Positions 11,811-24,203 of a DNA stretch of 64,000 nt are shown here, one piece after another. The notes under the pieces are model-generated. The model saw only the letters and a list, made by a program, of their open reading frames with translations, had not been told where the DNA came from and searched no databases. The position numbers and the translations under genes are program-made. The stretch lies in assembly GCA_013368325.1 (NCBI GenBank), contig JAACJK010000109.1, positions 1,364,001 through 1,428,000 of the forward strand, read 5' to 3'. How positions within the stretch are numbered: the stretch's first letter is position 1; every line of letters starts with the position of its first letter. The stretch comes from Ephemerocybe angulata. Lineage: Eukaryota > Basidiomycota > Agaricomycetes > Agaricales > Psathyrellaceae.

Positions 11811-14239
11811 TTAATCGAGGTTATCAGCCAAGATAGTCTTCAACTTCAAGAAGTCCGGCGTTCCCAGTCCGGTAACTGCATTCGTGTATTAGCGTCGTAG
11901 ACATCTGTGTTAGAGAAGCACGTACTTGGGTCCCAACCTGCCGTGGCCTATGTAAAGCATATTCAGCAAATTGAAACATCGATAAAAAGTAGGTTTGCTA
12001 TAATTACTCACATTAAACCCCTTCGTCCCGCAACCAACGTTCGAATATCCACCGGTAATGTCGTTTAGGCCCGCATATCCCTTTGCATAGATCGCCGGGT
12101 TCAAGAAACCCAGCGGGCTCTTACCTTGCGCGAGGCGCGCGTCGTTGAGCAGGGTCACGATCCCAGCGAAGGCGGGGGAAGAGGCGGAAGTGCCGCCGAT
12201 GCTCGCGGAGCGACCACGGTAGAAGATACGGAAGGATGTTCCCTGAGCTGCAACATCTGGGAATCCCTATGGACGGTGACATTGTTTTGAGCGCTTATTA
12301 CTCAGGGTGAGATTAAGGAAACCTTACGCGGCCGGCCGGGTTGTAGAGGTCCTTGTATAAGCCACTCGGGACCGTCTTCAAGAAGGCATTGACAGAATCG
12401 TCCTGATAGGCTGGCCTCGGGAACTAGAGAACCCGTCAGCAAATAAGCGCCGGCACACAACACAGAGGTTTACTGACGTAATCACTGAACCCTCCTCCTG
12501 AGAAATCGACCGATACCTCGGGAACTTCTGTGGTGCCGCCAACCGCGGTAACGTATGGGCACCTATCACCCAATATGTCAGCTGGTTCTAATGAAAGAAT
12601 CCTTGAGCCAGAAAACCCGACTTACCCAGCTGGGAAGGTGGGTAGGAATCGCGTTGCATTGCGCCCGTCGTTGGTCTTGCACCTGTGGCTCGCACTGGAA
12701 GAGCCGTCCCCGACACCTCCATCTCCAGAGGAGAAGAGAAGCGATACACCACGGGCGCCTAGTTGAGCAAAGCTGTCACAGACTCTCCTTGCATATGCCT
12801 CTGGCACTATCAAGGGATCAATATCCAACGGTACCCATGCGAATTTCTGAGGGAGGAATGCGCCGCACCTGTTTGCTCTGGTTCTCCGTAACTGGTCGAA
12901 ATCACATATGGGACTTTCTCCTGGGCAAGGACGAAATCTACCCACTGTGCATTGCGACAATCAGTTACTTTCATCATGACCTCGGCCGTATAGAACCGAG
13001 CTTACATCGCCATAAGGTTCTAGTGGGGAGACATTGGCACATAAGCTTCGGAATCAAAGCTGACTTGAATGTTGACTTACCGTTCGTATTTGAAGGTGTG
13101 GTTAAATCGGGTAAGAAGGGAGGGCGTCCAGCAGTGGACCAGAATGTCGCAGGGGTAGGGAAGGTAAGACCGAACGCGAACTGGACATCAAGGTTCGCTT
13201 CTGCTCCTGCCGAGTTGGTCGTCTGGTTGTTCAGACCGCCTAAAACAGCAGAAAAAATGTATAACTCAGCATCCTGCCCAATTTTCAACAGCACAAATCG
13301 CACCTTTCACCGAAACGAATTCGTACGACGAATTTACGGCATTGGGCACCTGATCTTGATAGAAGAGCTTCAAGTCATTCAGGTTCGCAAACTGCTCCAG
13401 ATAGCCTGTGATCCCAACAGAATTCTTCTCCGGTACCTGAGGGACGTATCCCCCAGTGTTGTACAGCTGCTGCAAGCACTTAATCGTGATTGTGGAGCTG
13501 CATGAGGGGTCGACTGCAGCTAAGCGCGCATCAGACGCCCGGGTTGGCGCCTTGTATGTCGCGGACCTGCTGGCCGCGTCGGGCCAGTGGAAGGTCGTCG
13601 AAAGCGGGTTGAAGCGAGAAAACATCGTCGTGGGCTGGATGACGTCGATGTGTGCGTGCAGGGAGGAGGGAAGACTGTAGCTCGTGGTGCGAACAAGGGT
13701 GTCCCCTGACTCGTCGTGCTTCCACATGTTGTAGGTCTGGTCAAGGAAGCATGTATAAGGAACATGCTTAAGAACATGGGTGGAATATGACTGACCGTTC
13801 CCAACATCTCTTCAGCGAGCTTGACTGGAACCTTGATTGAGACCCAGTCCTTCGCGGGGGATCGCTCCAAGTCGACTTCTGCGAACCCATGCGCCTTCAA
13901 CCATGCATTCACCTTGTCCAGACTGTGAGAAGGGGGCTTGACAAACTCCTCGACCTCTTCCTTAGACAGATGTTGGCCATATCGTTCGTGATCCGGGTCG
14001 CTAATCTGGAACAAATGCTCCTTCAAAGTCTCGAAGTTGGACTGGGGAAGACCAATGCGCAGCGAGATGATGTGGTCGGCCGGGGGTTCGCCGACAAGCG
14101 TCCAGCCAGAAGGAGCTTGGCGGAGGGATTCCTTGACCTTCAAGTCTGCGTAGGGGGAGCTGGCGCCAGGGCTGGGGATGGCCCAGGCGTGGCCAACGAG
14201 GAGGAGGAGAGCGAAGAGCTTCCGGTAGGCGGCGATCAT
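11811..14239 (-). CDS. Secreted sedolisin C (tripeptidyl-peptidase, peptidase S53)
   Basis: Eleven exons run from 14239 to 11811: 14239-13796, 13736-13304, 13239-13081, 13019-13006, 12944-12869, 12806-12626, 12562-12478, 12423-12328, 12266-12012, 11947-11926, 11875-11811. They sum to 1830 nt, or 609 residues. The signal peptide matches sedolisin A almost residue for residue ([19 protein letters not shown]). The catalytic motifs are present: [15 protein letters not shown] and GGTSASSP. Exon lengths 444, 159, 14, 85, 96, 255 and 22 are identical to gene A. Exon 5 of A is split here by an extra intron inside GEPEQ|TVPEAY. An acid-active secreted tripeptidyl-peptidase is expected. Confidence 0.93.
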
Positions 14240-14875
14240 CGTACTGAGGGAAGAACTAGGTCACACAAAGTGTGAATATCGGGCTCTGAGAACGACGCAA
14301 TGCTATCAAGCTGCCTTTTATGCTCGCCCACTTCGAAGGATATCAATGGCAACAGAAGAAGCTACGGCTGTATCATGCGGGGGAGGGTTCGAAAGAAGGA
14401 AGATACCCTTTATTGTAATTGAGCGAAGCTGTAGGATGACATACCCACATGTGCACTTTGTCAATGCGTGCTGATACCGTAAAGCTGGGGATGCTCAGCG
14501 TCCACTACAGCGAAGCCCATCCGTAGCCAAGGAAGCTACACTGGCGTCACGAGATGTCCGACCAGAAGGCGAAGAAGACCGCTCATCCTACGCCATGCAG
14601 TGCTGTGAAGTCGCAACTGTCACCTTTGTAAACCAGAGATAAACCTCGTGCTCTGAAAGGTATGCCTTTAGTCGCAAGCCCAGATAAAGGAACCTTCGAA
14701 TTGCCACACTCAATTCCCTAAATGCTGATGGGGTGCCGGAATTTCCATGCTTTTGCCGGCGAAGCCGCCAAGTGGTCTCAGGCTTCACGGAAGGTCAGAC
14801 CAATAGTTGTTACAGGTGACCTTGTATCTTGATTACAGAAGGTAAGAGAGTCGTATTCCTCTTTACAGAGACTTA
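14240..14875. other. Intergenic region upstream of sedolisin C
   Basis: It holds the sedolisin C promoter and the 3' flank of the DUF2009 gene. A minus-strand TATA-like CATAAAAGG occupies 14314-14322, about 75 bp upstream of the sedolisin C ATG. Nothing else was recognised. Confidence 0.5.
14314..14322 (-). promoter_or_regulatory. TATA box of sedolisin C
   Basis: CATAAAAGG on the minus strand lies about 75 bp before the start codon at 14239. This is a position comparable to the TATA box of sedolisin A. Confidence 0.5.
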
Positions 14876-17049
14876 TTACCACTCTCCATCGAAACCAATG
14901 AATCCTAAAGCCAGTCAACCACTGAAAGTGAAAGCCAAAGCACGCATCCTGCTCACCTGTCAACAAGAAGATATGGAAGTACCTCTTCTTCTCCAACGAC
15001 GAGCACCAATTCCAAGCACTCGTCAACCTCCCATCAATACAGCTACCCGCATCGAAGAAGTTATCAGCCCCCGATCCATCAAATCCATGTCTAAAGAAGT
15101 CGCCCAAAATCTCCTTAATGAGGTTATCCGGCGACCCATACTCCTCTTCGATATACTTCCGCAAGCCCGGCTTCTGAGCAAGTGCGGGGATCTGGGAAAT
15201 GGTATTGCAGATGGGGAGGAGAATGCGGTAGATCTGGGTGTACTTGTCGATGAAGAGGAGGGCGTTAGGGACGTTGTGGTCGCCCATGTGGATGACGCTC
15301 GAACCAATCCATGTACCGACGCTGCGTTGCGCCTTGTTCAGGATTGAGTGCATCATCCTCGAGGTCTTCGGCGCGCCTTGGACGCGGTTCAGACCCTGAC
15401 CGGTGTCACGGAGGCGGTAAGGCACTTTGTCTGACAGCAAGTCCTGTTCGGCAAGAGACCAGAGGTGGAACATATCTATGACGAAGGGTGAGCTAAGGTC
15501 AAGGAGGGAATGGCAAAGAAATACGTGCCATGCAAGATCTCCCTCCACAAGGTCAAGCTCTGCAAAACATACGCGTACTGCTTGCTGTGGTCATGGGACA
15601 AGCGAGCACCACCCCTCCCACTGCGAATGGCCAGACTTGTCAAAGGCTCCTTGGCCGACGTTGGATGGAAGTGCTCCTTCAGATACCCAATCATCTTTTC
15701 GCAAGGATCCCTGTTTGCTCGTAGGAAAGCGTGGTTATCCCCGATCGAGTATAAGCACTGGCGAATTTGTTCCTGCGTAAGACCCTGGTTCTGATAGTTC
15801 ATCGAGAGTTGTTCAATGGCCCGCTCCTTGCTTTTGATATCGCGTTGAACTTCTCTTCGCGGTCGGCCCTCGGAGTAGATCTCCTTGGTGGCCACAGTGA
15901 TCAGGTCGTCTTTCAGAAGGTCGAGGGCATCGTGTTGCTCCAAGACGGTGTAGACGGTCTGGATGGGCTTGACGCAAGAAAATCCAAGCATATCCTTTAC
16001 GTCGGGATTTTGACTGTCCTGCAACAGTACCTTCAGTCTCCTCGAGTCTAGCCGCATTGAAGGAGGCTCACCTGAAGGAGGTAGATGAGCTTTCCATACG
16101 TCGTCCGCATCTTGTCAGGGTTCATGATCTTATGCCGCCGTCCCAATTCAAACACCCGCTGGTAAAACTCTGCGTTGCTCTCAAAATCACGATCCGAGAA
16201 AAGCTCTTGCCCCAGCTTATAATCCGCCGACAACATTAGCCCCGACATGATAGCGCACAGCTCTCTGATCTGATGCACAATACGCTTGGTCTTGCTCAAG
16301 CCGAACCCAATAATGTCGATCTTGTCGGTGTACTCGGAGACCGTCATGGTGGCTTCGAGCAGGCGAAGGTACTTGCGCTCGCCCATGGTCAATCGGAGGG
16401 GAATGAACTTGGCACGTTCTACGAAGAAGTCACCGACGGCGTCCCCAACTGCGGGCTGCATTCCGCTGAGACCAGGCGTGGAGGTCGACATAACACGCTC
16501 CCAGTCCTCATCCTCCGATTCGTCGCCTGCCTCCCCCTTTTCATCGTCGACCTTCATCTATGCAGCATGTGTAAGACTTTGAGAATGGTGTCGCGGAAGC
16601 TAGACGCACATCAGTATCCACATCCTCGCCCGTCTCCTTTGTCTCGTTGGTGGCTTTGGCCGCCTTCTTCTCAATAGGCTTCGTGGTATGCGTCTTCCTC
16701 GAGCCCTTCCGATGCTGGGCAGCAAAACAAACTTCACAATAAGGATCGCCACAGTTCTCGCAGATCAAGTCGGCAGGCTGGTCTGGAGCCGGGTATCAGT
16801 CAGTGAACCTCTCCTTCCTTCAATGATAAGGTTAACGAACGCACCTTCGCACTCAGTGCAGAACCCCTCCGCAATGGGTTTCTCAGTCGTCTCCTCGTCC
16901 CACCCCTCTGCATGCGTCGGTTCTATGTTCTCGTGGTTCTCGCTGAGGATGTTCTCTAGTGTGAACGTGGCCAACGTGGGTGCCGCCTCTGCGCCATTAG
17001 TTACCGCAGGGGCTGGGGCTGGTGTCGTCGCCGTCGTCGATTCCGACAT
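14876..17049 (-). CDS. B-box zinc finger plus DUF2009 (UPF0652) protein
   Basis: The start is MSESTTATT at 17049. An acidic N-terminus leads into a B-box-type zinc finger with Cys/His ligands spread over FCTECE, ICENCGDPYCEVCFAAQH and SRKTHTT. The long DUF2009 region follows, with landmarks FIPLRLTMGERKYLRLLEA, DIIGFGLSKTKRIVHQIRE, YGKLIYLLQ and NVPNALLFIDKYTQIYRIL. The last exon encodes FIGFDGEW and stops at 14876; the unspliced continuation to 14778 loses that conserved ending. The family is conserved in fungi, plants and protists (fission yeast has a UPF0652 member), but its biochemical function is unknown to me. A role in protein-protein contacts through the B-box is inference. It is a single-copy, housekeeping-type gene. 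Confidence 0.85.
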
Positions 17050-17438
17050 GACTTTTAGGTTGATTTAGTCTAGAATCCGCAGAGCTAGTCTATGGTCTAT
17101 GGCCGAAGTGGTGGGTGGTGGATGGGAGAGAAAGGCGTTTGGCTTTGTGGGGGTAACATCATTGCCTTGTGCAGAAATTTCTTGTGATCACATTGATCTG
17201 GCCAATTGCTTTCGGCACGCAGGCATATGACGCACATGCCTCGGATGCAGAACGATTCAAGTCAAGAACTCCAAGAAGGTTAGGTTCCGTGTATGTATAG
17301 TGTCTGAGTAACCTATTACAGGTAATGCAAGTGAATGGCCCTAGTAAGCTACGAGAGTAGAATCCTACATGTCATAAATTAAGCGTGGAGAGAAGCAAAA
17401 AGTGATAGCGAAAGCGAATGAGTGTGGATTCAAGTTGG
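17050..17438. other. Intergenic region, no supported gene
   Basis: Both neighbours are on the minus strand, so this 389-bp stretch carries the DUF2009 promoter and the 3' flank of the membrane protein gene. No clear motif was found. Confidence 0.5.
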
Positions 17439-18941
17439 CTATGACAGCCTGCGTGGTCGTGTCTGAGAAATTGGCCTGTCGAATTCATGGTCATTGATTT
17501 TCGAGGCGGCCGGGACTGCCTCGGCTCCCCACCCATCGTCGTCCTCCTCGTCCCAAGTTACAGCCCATTCATCGGCCAGTGGGATGTCTTTAGTAGAAGT
17601 CGCAACGGTGGGGTTTGTATGCACGGAAGGTTCAGGAGTATTAGGGCCCCAGGATGAAGAATTAGATCGGGATGTGGGGTTGGCTAGATGCTTAGTGCGG
17701 GGCAACGAATGATGAGTGCTCGAAGATGCAGATGTGAAGCTATTGGAGAGGCTGGGAGGATATGAGTGGTGGTCATGGGCTGCGTCCTGCGTTGTTTTAT
17801 CTAATGATTTATGCTCATCGTCGTCTGGAGTGGTAATCCCTGTGGTGTACGATTTGGCACGCGAATGGGTTTCCATCGAAGAGTGTGAGGGCCGATGTGA
17901 GATTTGGTTCTCAATATCAGCGTTCCGGGGGCGGTGGTGGTGGTCATCGTCTTCGTCGTCAGAGGATCCATTGAACAGAGGTTCGCGGTCTGGGTTCGTG
18001 TGGTCCTCTGTGTCGGGGTCGAGAGCGACCCCAGATGATGCTTTGACGATGGAGTCAATAAGCCAGAACTGCAGAATGTTCATGGCAATGGGGAATATGC
18101 CCATAACGCTGCAGCAGATACTGGGTTAGGAGGAATCTCGGCGAAGGAAATTGGATACGCACAATATCACCTGCAAAGCATCGCCCTCGCCTGTCCAAGT
18201 CCAACTTAGCAGCCAGTCTCCAATCTTGAAGATTCCAGGGAAAAAGACGAGCAAGGCAATAACAAAAAACTTCATCGTCGTCAATGCGACGGCGTATATC
18301 GCAGCTTGCCGCAACCAATACTTGAGAGATGGTGGTTTTCCGTATACCCCAGATTCAAACCCCTTCAGCCCCATCTTGTCCGACAAAACGAATGTCAGTA
18401 AGTGCAAGACTCCATAGATAATGGCAACACCTATTATACTATCTGTCAGTGCTAAGAGAGGATGGTAGTGAAAGTGGAACTGACCAAGGGTGGTGTCAAT
18501 CAAGATGTTGAGGAAATACGATACGCATGCATTTCCTTCTGTAACGTCCGAAATCACACCAGATATGAGGACGTTGAGACCATGGACAAACATCTGCCCG
18601 ATAACTTGTTTCGACACGTCGAACATCCTGTGAAAGGGACCTTCCTCAGCCTCATGTCACGACCATGCCTCGAGTCTGAGACGCACCATATTCTCCACGG
18701 ACGCATCGGTTTCTCCCTGTGCCTCTTATACACCAATGACAGAATAACGAGAACACCCATTAAGGCTTGCACAACCTGAATATGGTATAAGTTGATATGA
18801 ACAATGGATGGCATCCATGAGGTAGCTCACCAGCGCAGTAGGGCCCAGGAGCTGGCATGAAGGAGGATCGACATCTGGATTGTCGCCAAAGAGGCCTGTG
18901 GCGTTCGCGGGGATAGCGCCCGCTAGACTGGAGACGGACAT
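17439..18941 (-). CDS. STIMATE/TMEM110-type vacuolar membrane protein
   Basis: The start is MSVSSLAGAIPANATGLFGD. The N-terminal half carries about four to five hydrophobic segments (VVQALMGVLVILSLV, GQMFVHGLNVLISG, GVAIIYGVLHLLTFVL, MKFFVIALLVFFPGIFKI, IFPIAMNILQFWLIDSI). Conserved family blocks are NACVSYFLNILIDTTLG and KPPSLKYWLRQAAIY. A hydrophilic C-terminal tail of about 200 residues is rich in Ser, His and Asp. The family (Pfam vacuolar membrane protein, animal STIMATE) includes an ER protein that promotes STIM1 activation at ER-plasma membrane contacts in animals; yeast members are vacuolar. The exact role here is unknown. Introns are short, and the membrane exons join without loss of the conserved blocks. 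Confidence 0.8.
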
Positions 18942-19245
18942 GGTGGGCGACGCGACGGTCGGTCAGACGACGACGACGCCGTCGAGGTGGTGGAGAGAGC
19001 AAGAGCGACGACGGCGGCAGTGGGGTCGCCTGGCAGCCCTCCCAATTTGGACACGGCCATGACATGCGGCTGATCTAAGCTGCGCGCTCAGGATTATCGC
19101 ACTGCATTCCGCTCTTGCCTTGCGACCACGACCTCCACGATCTCGACACGACACAGAGCCTGCGCATAGACTGCGGAACTCATATAAAGTCCCAATACAC
19201 GATTAGCGCGTCGCGGCTCTTAATCACCATCTCTGATCATCGACC
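18942..19245. promoter_or_regulatory. Divergent promoter region, STIMATE-like / SEC18
   Basis: A 304-bp spacer separates two divergent start codons. The SEC18-proximal part contains a CATATAAAG (TATA-like) at about 19180-19188, about 60 bp before the ATG. The rest is GC-rich with CGACGACG runs. Confidence 0.45.
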
Positions 19246-22169
19246 ATGAGCGGCTTCTTCTCCAGGGGCGGTAACAACAATAACTACGAGAAGGTGAATA
19301 CACCTCCTCCTGGGGCGGGTCCACGGGATCCATATGGTGGACCACGGCTACCAGCTAGGCAAGCACCCCCATCCTCTCAGTACCATCCTCCACCGAGTGG
19401 ATACAACGATGCCCCGAGCGCGGTCTTCGAGAAACGGTCGTATGGGGGTGGATCGCCTGCTCGGCAGCCTGTTCAAAGCCGTCATGGAAAGTGCGTCGTA
19501 CATCTGTCCTTTAAGCTTAACTCTGCATTAACCTTGTTCTTCGATATCAAGGTTCGGCGTAGTCTCATCTCCGAGCGATGCTCTGGCGCTGAGTAACTGT
19601 CTTGTCGTCCATCCATCCGACTTTCCTCAAGGTGCACACGTTTTGATCAACGGGGCCTATGCTCTGACAACGAGGTAAGCAGACCCAACTACTCTACACG
19701 GATTAAAGTATTGAGAACTTGTTGAAGGCACGACAATACCGGCAAACTTGCGCCCGGGGTTATTGGCGCTTCCGCCGTGCAGCGCCAGTGGATTGGTCTC
19801 TCGTTAACAGGAGACGAAGCTTCTGTCGAACCGCTACCATCTCCTCCACACCCCGCCGCGCCATCTTTCCTCCAGTCTATAGACATTGAGATCGGATTCT
19901 TGAAACGAGGTGCCGAAGCCCGAGAGCAGTTCGACGCCGAGGACATCGCCCGCTCCTTCCTTAAAGGCTTCAGCGGCATTGTTATGTCCACTGAGGAGAT
20001 TATTGTCTTTGAATACCATGGTTATAACCTCAAGGGGCAGATCAAGGCGGTCAGCGTCCTCGATCTCGCGGACGAGCAGCGACGAGGAGCACCTCCTCAG
20101 GGTCGACAGTTCACTCATCAAGATATGGGCATCATCATGGAGAAGACAGACGTCACTTTCTTGAAGGCTCCAGACAGTACGATCAAGCTTAAGTCAAGTG
20201 CGAAGAAGTGAGTCCAATGTCTGTCAAACCCCTGTACAACCCAATGCTGATCAAATTCACGAAGAGCGCCTCCCAATGCGATCTTGGCGCCTAATTTCAA
20301 GTTCGAGGACATGGGTATTGGTGGATTGGACACTGAGTTCAGCGAAATCTTCCGTCGTGCTTTCGCTTCTCGCGTTTTCCCTCCTGGTCTAGTCGAAAAG
20401 CTTGGTATCGATCACGTCAAGGGTGCGTACCTATTGTCTCATTCAAACCTACCGTACACTAAGCTGGCCCTTAGGTATCATTCTCCATGGTCCTCCTGGA
20501 ACCGGAAAGACTTTGATTGCTCGTCAAATCGGAAAGATGCTTAACGCCAGGGAACCCAAGATCGTCAACGGACCTGAAATTCTGAGCAAATACGTTGGTG
20601 CTTCAGAAGAGAACATTCGTAAATTGTTCGCGGACGCCGAGAAGGAGTACAAGGAGAAGGGGGATGAGAGTGGCTTGCACATCATCATCTTCGACGAACT
20701 GGATGCGATCTTCAAGCAGCGTGGCTCAAAGAATGACGGTACTGGTGTTGGTGACACTGTGGTTAATCAGCTGTTGTCGAAGGTAACTAAATCGGCTTTT
20801 AAGACATCAAGATCTTGGGCGCTAATTCCCTCGACTAGATGGATGGTGTTGACCAATTGAACAACATCCTCATCATCGGTATGACGAACCGTCTCGACAT
20901 GATCGACGAGGCTCTTCTTCGCCCTGGCCGTCTCGAAGTCCACATGGAAATCTCCCTACCTGACGAGAAGGGTCGCCACCAAATTCTCAACATCCACACC
21001 TCCAAGATGAGGAAGAATGGTGTTATGGACGAAGATGTCGATCTCTTGTATCTTGCCCAGCAAACCAAGAACTTCTCCGGAGCTGAGATCAACGGTCTCA
21101 TCAAGAGCGCGACGAGTTTCGCGTTCAATCGACACGTGAAGGTCGGGACGATGGCTGGGATTTCGGAGGACGTGGAGAACTTGAGGGTGAACATGCAGGA
21201 TTTCCAGATGGCGTTGAATGAGGTTCACCCGGCGTTTGGTGTATCGGAGGAGGAGCTGGAGCAGGTTATTCAGAATGGGATTATCCATTATGATGCCGTC
21301 ATTGAGGTTTGTGTTCACGTCCGAAAGCAGCTGAGGGAAACTAATACTCTCTTATAGGAAATTCTCAAGACTGGGCAGCTATTTGTTGAGCAGGTGCGAA
21401 CGTCGACGAGGACACCTCTTGTTAGTATCCTTCTCCATGGGCCGTCAGGCTCAGGAAAGACCGCACTGGCGGCGTACATGGCACAGGCCTCGGAGTATCC
21501 CTTCATCAAGCTCATTTCACCGGACTTTATGCTGGGCTATGGAGAACCTCAGAAGATTAGCGCGATCACCAAGGTCTTTACCGACAGTTACAAGAGTCCT
21601 CTCAGTGTCATTGTGCTTGACAACATCGAGCGACTGATTGGTAAGAAAAACGGGGTTGCTTCTACGGAAAGCTTTTGCTGACTTCCTTTGCCAGAGTGGA
21701 CGCCAATGGGTGCCCGTTTCTCCAACGGTGTTCTCCAAACTCTGCTGGTATTGCTGAAGCGCAGGCCGCCTAAGGTTAGTTTCCACTGTTGTCAACCCGC
21801 TTGGAGCGCCCTGACAACCATTTCCAGGGACGTCGCTTGCTGGTCATCGCCACCTCGTCCTTGAGGCCTATACTTACCGACCTCGGTCTCTCTGACACCT
21901 TCGACTCCGAACTCCGCGTACCGCCTATTACCGACCTGGTCTCATTGGAGTACGTCCTCCAAGAGGTGCAGCTCTTCAACTCGGACCAGGAGAGGCACCG
22001 CGCCATCCGCATGCTGCAGGACGCAGGGTTCACGGCGAATAAGAACGACTACGATTCTAAGTTGCAGATTGGGATTAAGAAACTGCTAAGCATGATCGAG
22101 ATGGCGAGGCAGGAGCCGGAGAACGTTGCAGAGAGGTTGACGACTGCGCTCATGGGCCTTGGGATGTAA
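19246..22169 (+). CDS. SEC18: NSF/Sec18 vesicular-fusion AAA ATPase
   Basis: This hexameric ATPase disassembles SNARE complexes, with alpha-SNAP, after membrane fusion throughout the secretory pathway. Nine exons (19246-19490, 19552-19674, 19728-20207, 20265-20422, 20475-20782, 20839-21306, 21358-21640, 21695-21774, 21828-22169) sum to 2487 nt, or 828 residues. The N-domain includes [20 protein letters not shown]1 has Walker A GPPGTGKT, Walker [11 protein letters not shown], the sensor [11 protein letters not shown] and arginine-finger region [14 protein letters not shown]2 has Walker A GPSGSGKT and a degenerate Walker B IVLDNIE, as expected for the structural, non-hydrolysing D2 ring. The Gly/Asn/Pro-rich N-terminal extension of about 75 residues is longer than in yeast. 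Confidence 0.97.
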
Positions 22170-22494
22170 CACCCATAATTCATTTGCTCCACACATGATA
22201 CCTCCATAAATAGCTCGTTAGCTTGTATACCGTACCCAGGGCACCCTCGGACAGACAGCATTGTAGATCTTGTAAAATATGCAATTGGGATAGAACGATA
22301 CCCCAAGCGGGGCCGTAAACGCGTGTTTCGGGCGTTGCAAAGGCCTGGAATAAGAGTTGCCCAAATTAGGCTCCGGGGCGTCATTATAAAGAGGCAGGTT
22401 CGCTTGACGCGGCTTGGCTGCATCCATCGTCTCCCGAACTTGCGAACGCTCTTCACATACCCGATTTTTGTCTGACTGCAGTTCGAGCTATACC
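22170..22494. other. Intergenic region, no supported gene
   Basis: SEC18 3' flank and GLC8 promoter. I see no gene, repeat or clear core-promoter element. Confidence 0.5.
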
Positions 22495-23720
22495 ATGGGA
22501 TCAGAGCCCCGCTCGGTGCCCCAGCACCAGCCACATCTGCCGCCGAGTCGCTCGACCTCGTCCTCGTACCCCAAGCCCAAGGGCATCCTGAAGAATGCGC
22601 CCCATGCGCCGCCATCGAGTGGGCAGCAGCAGTGCGTCGGCTTCTTCTCCTTGTTTGCTGGTACGGAGGGCTGATGCAGTGATCATCTATCTATCCAACT
22701 GTCTAATGGCGAATGGCTTCTTCATCTACTTTGTCCAACTTCTCTTGTCTTGCTCTGCGCACCTTGGACGAACGAACGAACGCAAACGCTGCACCTTCCT
22801 TACAGTAACTTGCAATGGGACGAAGAGAACCTGGCTCTCACAGAGATCAACAAGGACAGCCTGATGAAAATCACAGAGCCAAAGACGCCATACGTACGGT
22901 ACAACGCCCTGACCGACGAGATCGAAGGAGGTTCGTCCCGCACAGCACCTTCTACCCCCTCACTACCTAAGCGACATGTTTCCCGCTTCCCTATGCAGAC
23001 ATCCCGGATTTTAGCCTCTCGGGCGGGTACAGCTCGCAGGCGTACCGCGACGCGGCGGAGCAGATGCAGGTGTCGTCGCCTGTGGGCTCGCCCTCGGCCC
23101 TAGCGGAGGACGTGCAGGGTCCGCCCTCGAGGCGCACTTCTGTGTCGAGCACGGGACGGCCGGGGACTGCGATGTCGGGGACGTCGAGTCGGAGTACGAG
23201 CTTTAACTTGCCTAATGAGGCGAGGAAGGATATCAGGGCGGATGGGAGGACTGGGGCGGATGAGGTCGAAGTTGATGAGGAGATGGACGAAGAAAGTGCG
23301 TTGGCAATAACTTATACTCCTCTTTCTGCTCCGCTGTGACTGATTGTATTTTGTATTTGTCTTCATGTTTAGCTGCCGCGAAGCACGCTGCGTTTGTACG
23401 TGCAAGGAAGGGTCACTACTCCAACGAGGCCGAAGCGATGAAGGTTAGACTCCCGCAGAGAATCCTCTTTAGATGGAAGAAGCTGAAGCGCGGCATCCTC
23501 GATGTCTTTACAGCGGGCCGCAGAGCTCCCGGATGATGAAGACGATAGTGTATCGGGGTCGAATGCGCCGTCTGATACCAACGACGACGACTCTGCGTTT
23601 GGCGAGGACGACCTTGAGGACTTCGAACCGAGTCCCCAGCCCAGGGGCATTCCGCCCGTCCCGCCTCTGCCGATCGTGAATGGGAAGGGGTCTGCGGGGC
23701 CGTCGTCTTCCAGGACTTAA
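22495..23720 (+). CDS. GLC8: Protein phosphatase 1 inhibitor-2 (IPP-2/Glc8)
   Basis: This is a regulator of type-1 protein phosphatase in cytoplasm and nucleus. Five exons (22495-22631, 22806-22930, 22999-23295, 23373-23443, 23514-23720) sum to 837 nt, or 278 residues. The three PP1-contact signatures of inhibitor-2 are visible in order: PKGILKN near residue 30, the segment [20 protein letters not shown] followed by RYNALTDEI, and [12 protein letters not shown]. The rest is disordered and rich in Ser and acidic residues, as usual for the family. The first intron, 174 nt, is long for this genome. Family members inhibit PP1 by blocking its active site with the helix around HYNE; the equivalent here reads HYSNE, so an extra serine sits in that motif. 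Confidence 0.9.
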
Positions 23721-24203
23721 ATGCCCTGCCGTCCGCCCGAATTCTGGGTTCCCCGCCCACCGGCGAGAAACCTCAAACAATCAACGAATTCATGGATTCT
23801 GTATTTGTATTCTCTTTCTCGGTCAAGACTTTCTAGTTCGAGCATCTCCAACTCCTGGTCATATTATAGGAACTATAAGCAATGTACGCTCTGTGTACGG
23901 CACTCTGCGACTCCGTCCACTCATCATGTTGACCCAATTGCATGTACATGTTGCCATTCAATTTCACGAACTTGAATGTGGTGAGGTGCACCAATGAGAT
24001 AAGATAAGATTCGGCAGTTCGGACGAGTGGCACAGGGGCGTCAGTGTGTTAGCCGATCAGATAAGATCAATGCGGGACGAACCTCACCCAAAACGATCCC
24101 GACGAAAAATTTGTGACTTCGGACTCAACTAATAGGATGTAGCCCATAATAGCATTCACTCTTTCCTCACATCCCCACACTACCACTAATAATCCTGCCC
24201 GCA
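23721..24203. other. Intergenic region with candidate GATA sites
   Basis: GLC8 3' flank and MTD1 promoter. The notable content is a cluster of GATAAG motifs, listed separately. Confidence 0.5.
23996..24068 (+). promoter_or_regulatory. Cluster of GATA-factor motifs upstream of MTD1
   Basis: GAGATAAGATAAGAT at 23996-24010 and CAGATAAGATC at 24058-24068 give three AGATAA matches within 75 bp, 135-210 bp upstream of the MTD1 start. Fungal GATA factors act in nitrogen and iron regulation. Binding here is inference from the motif alone. Confidence 0.35.
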
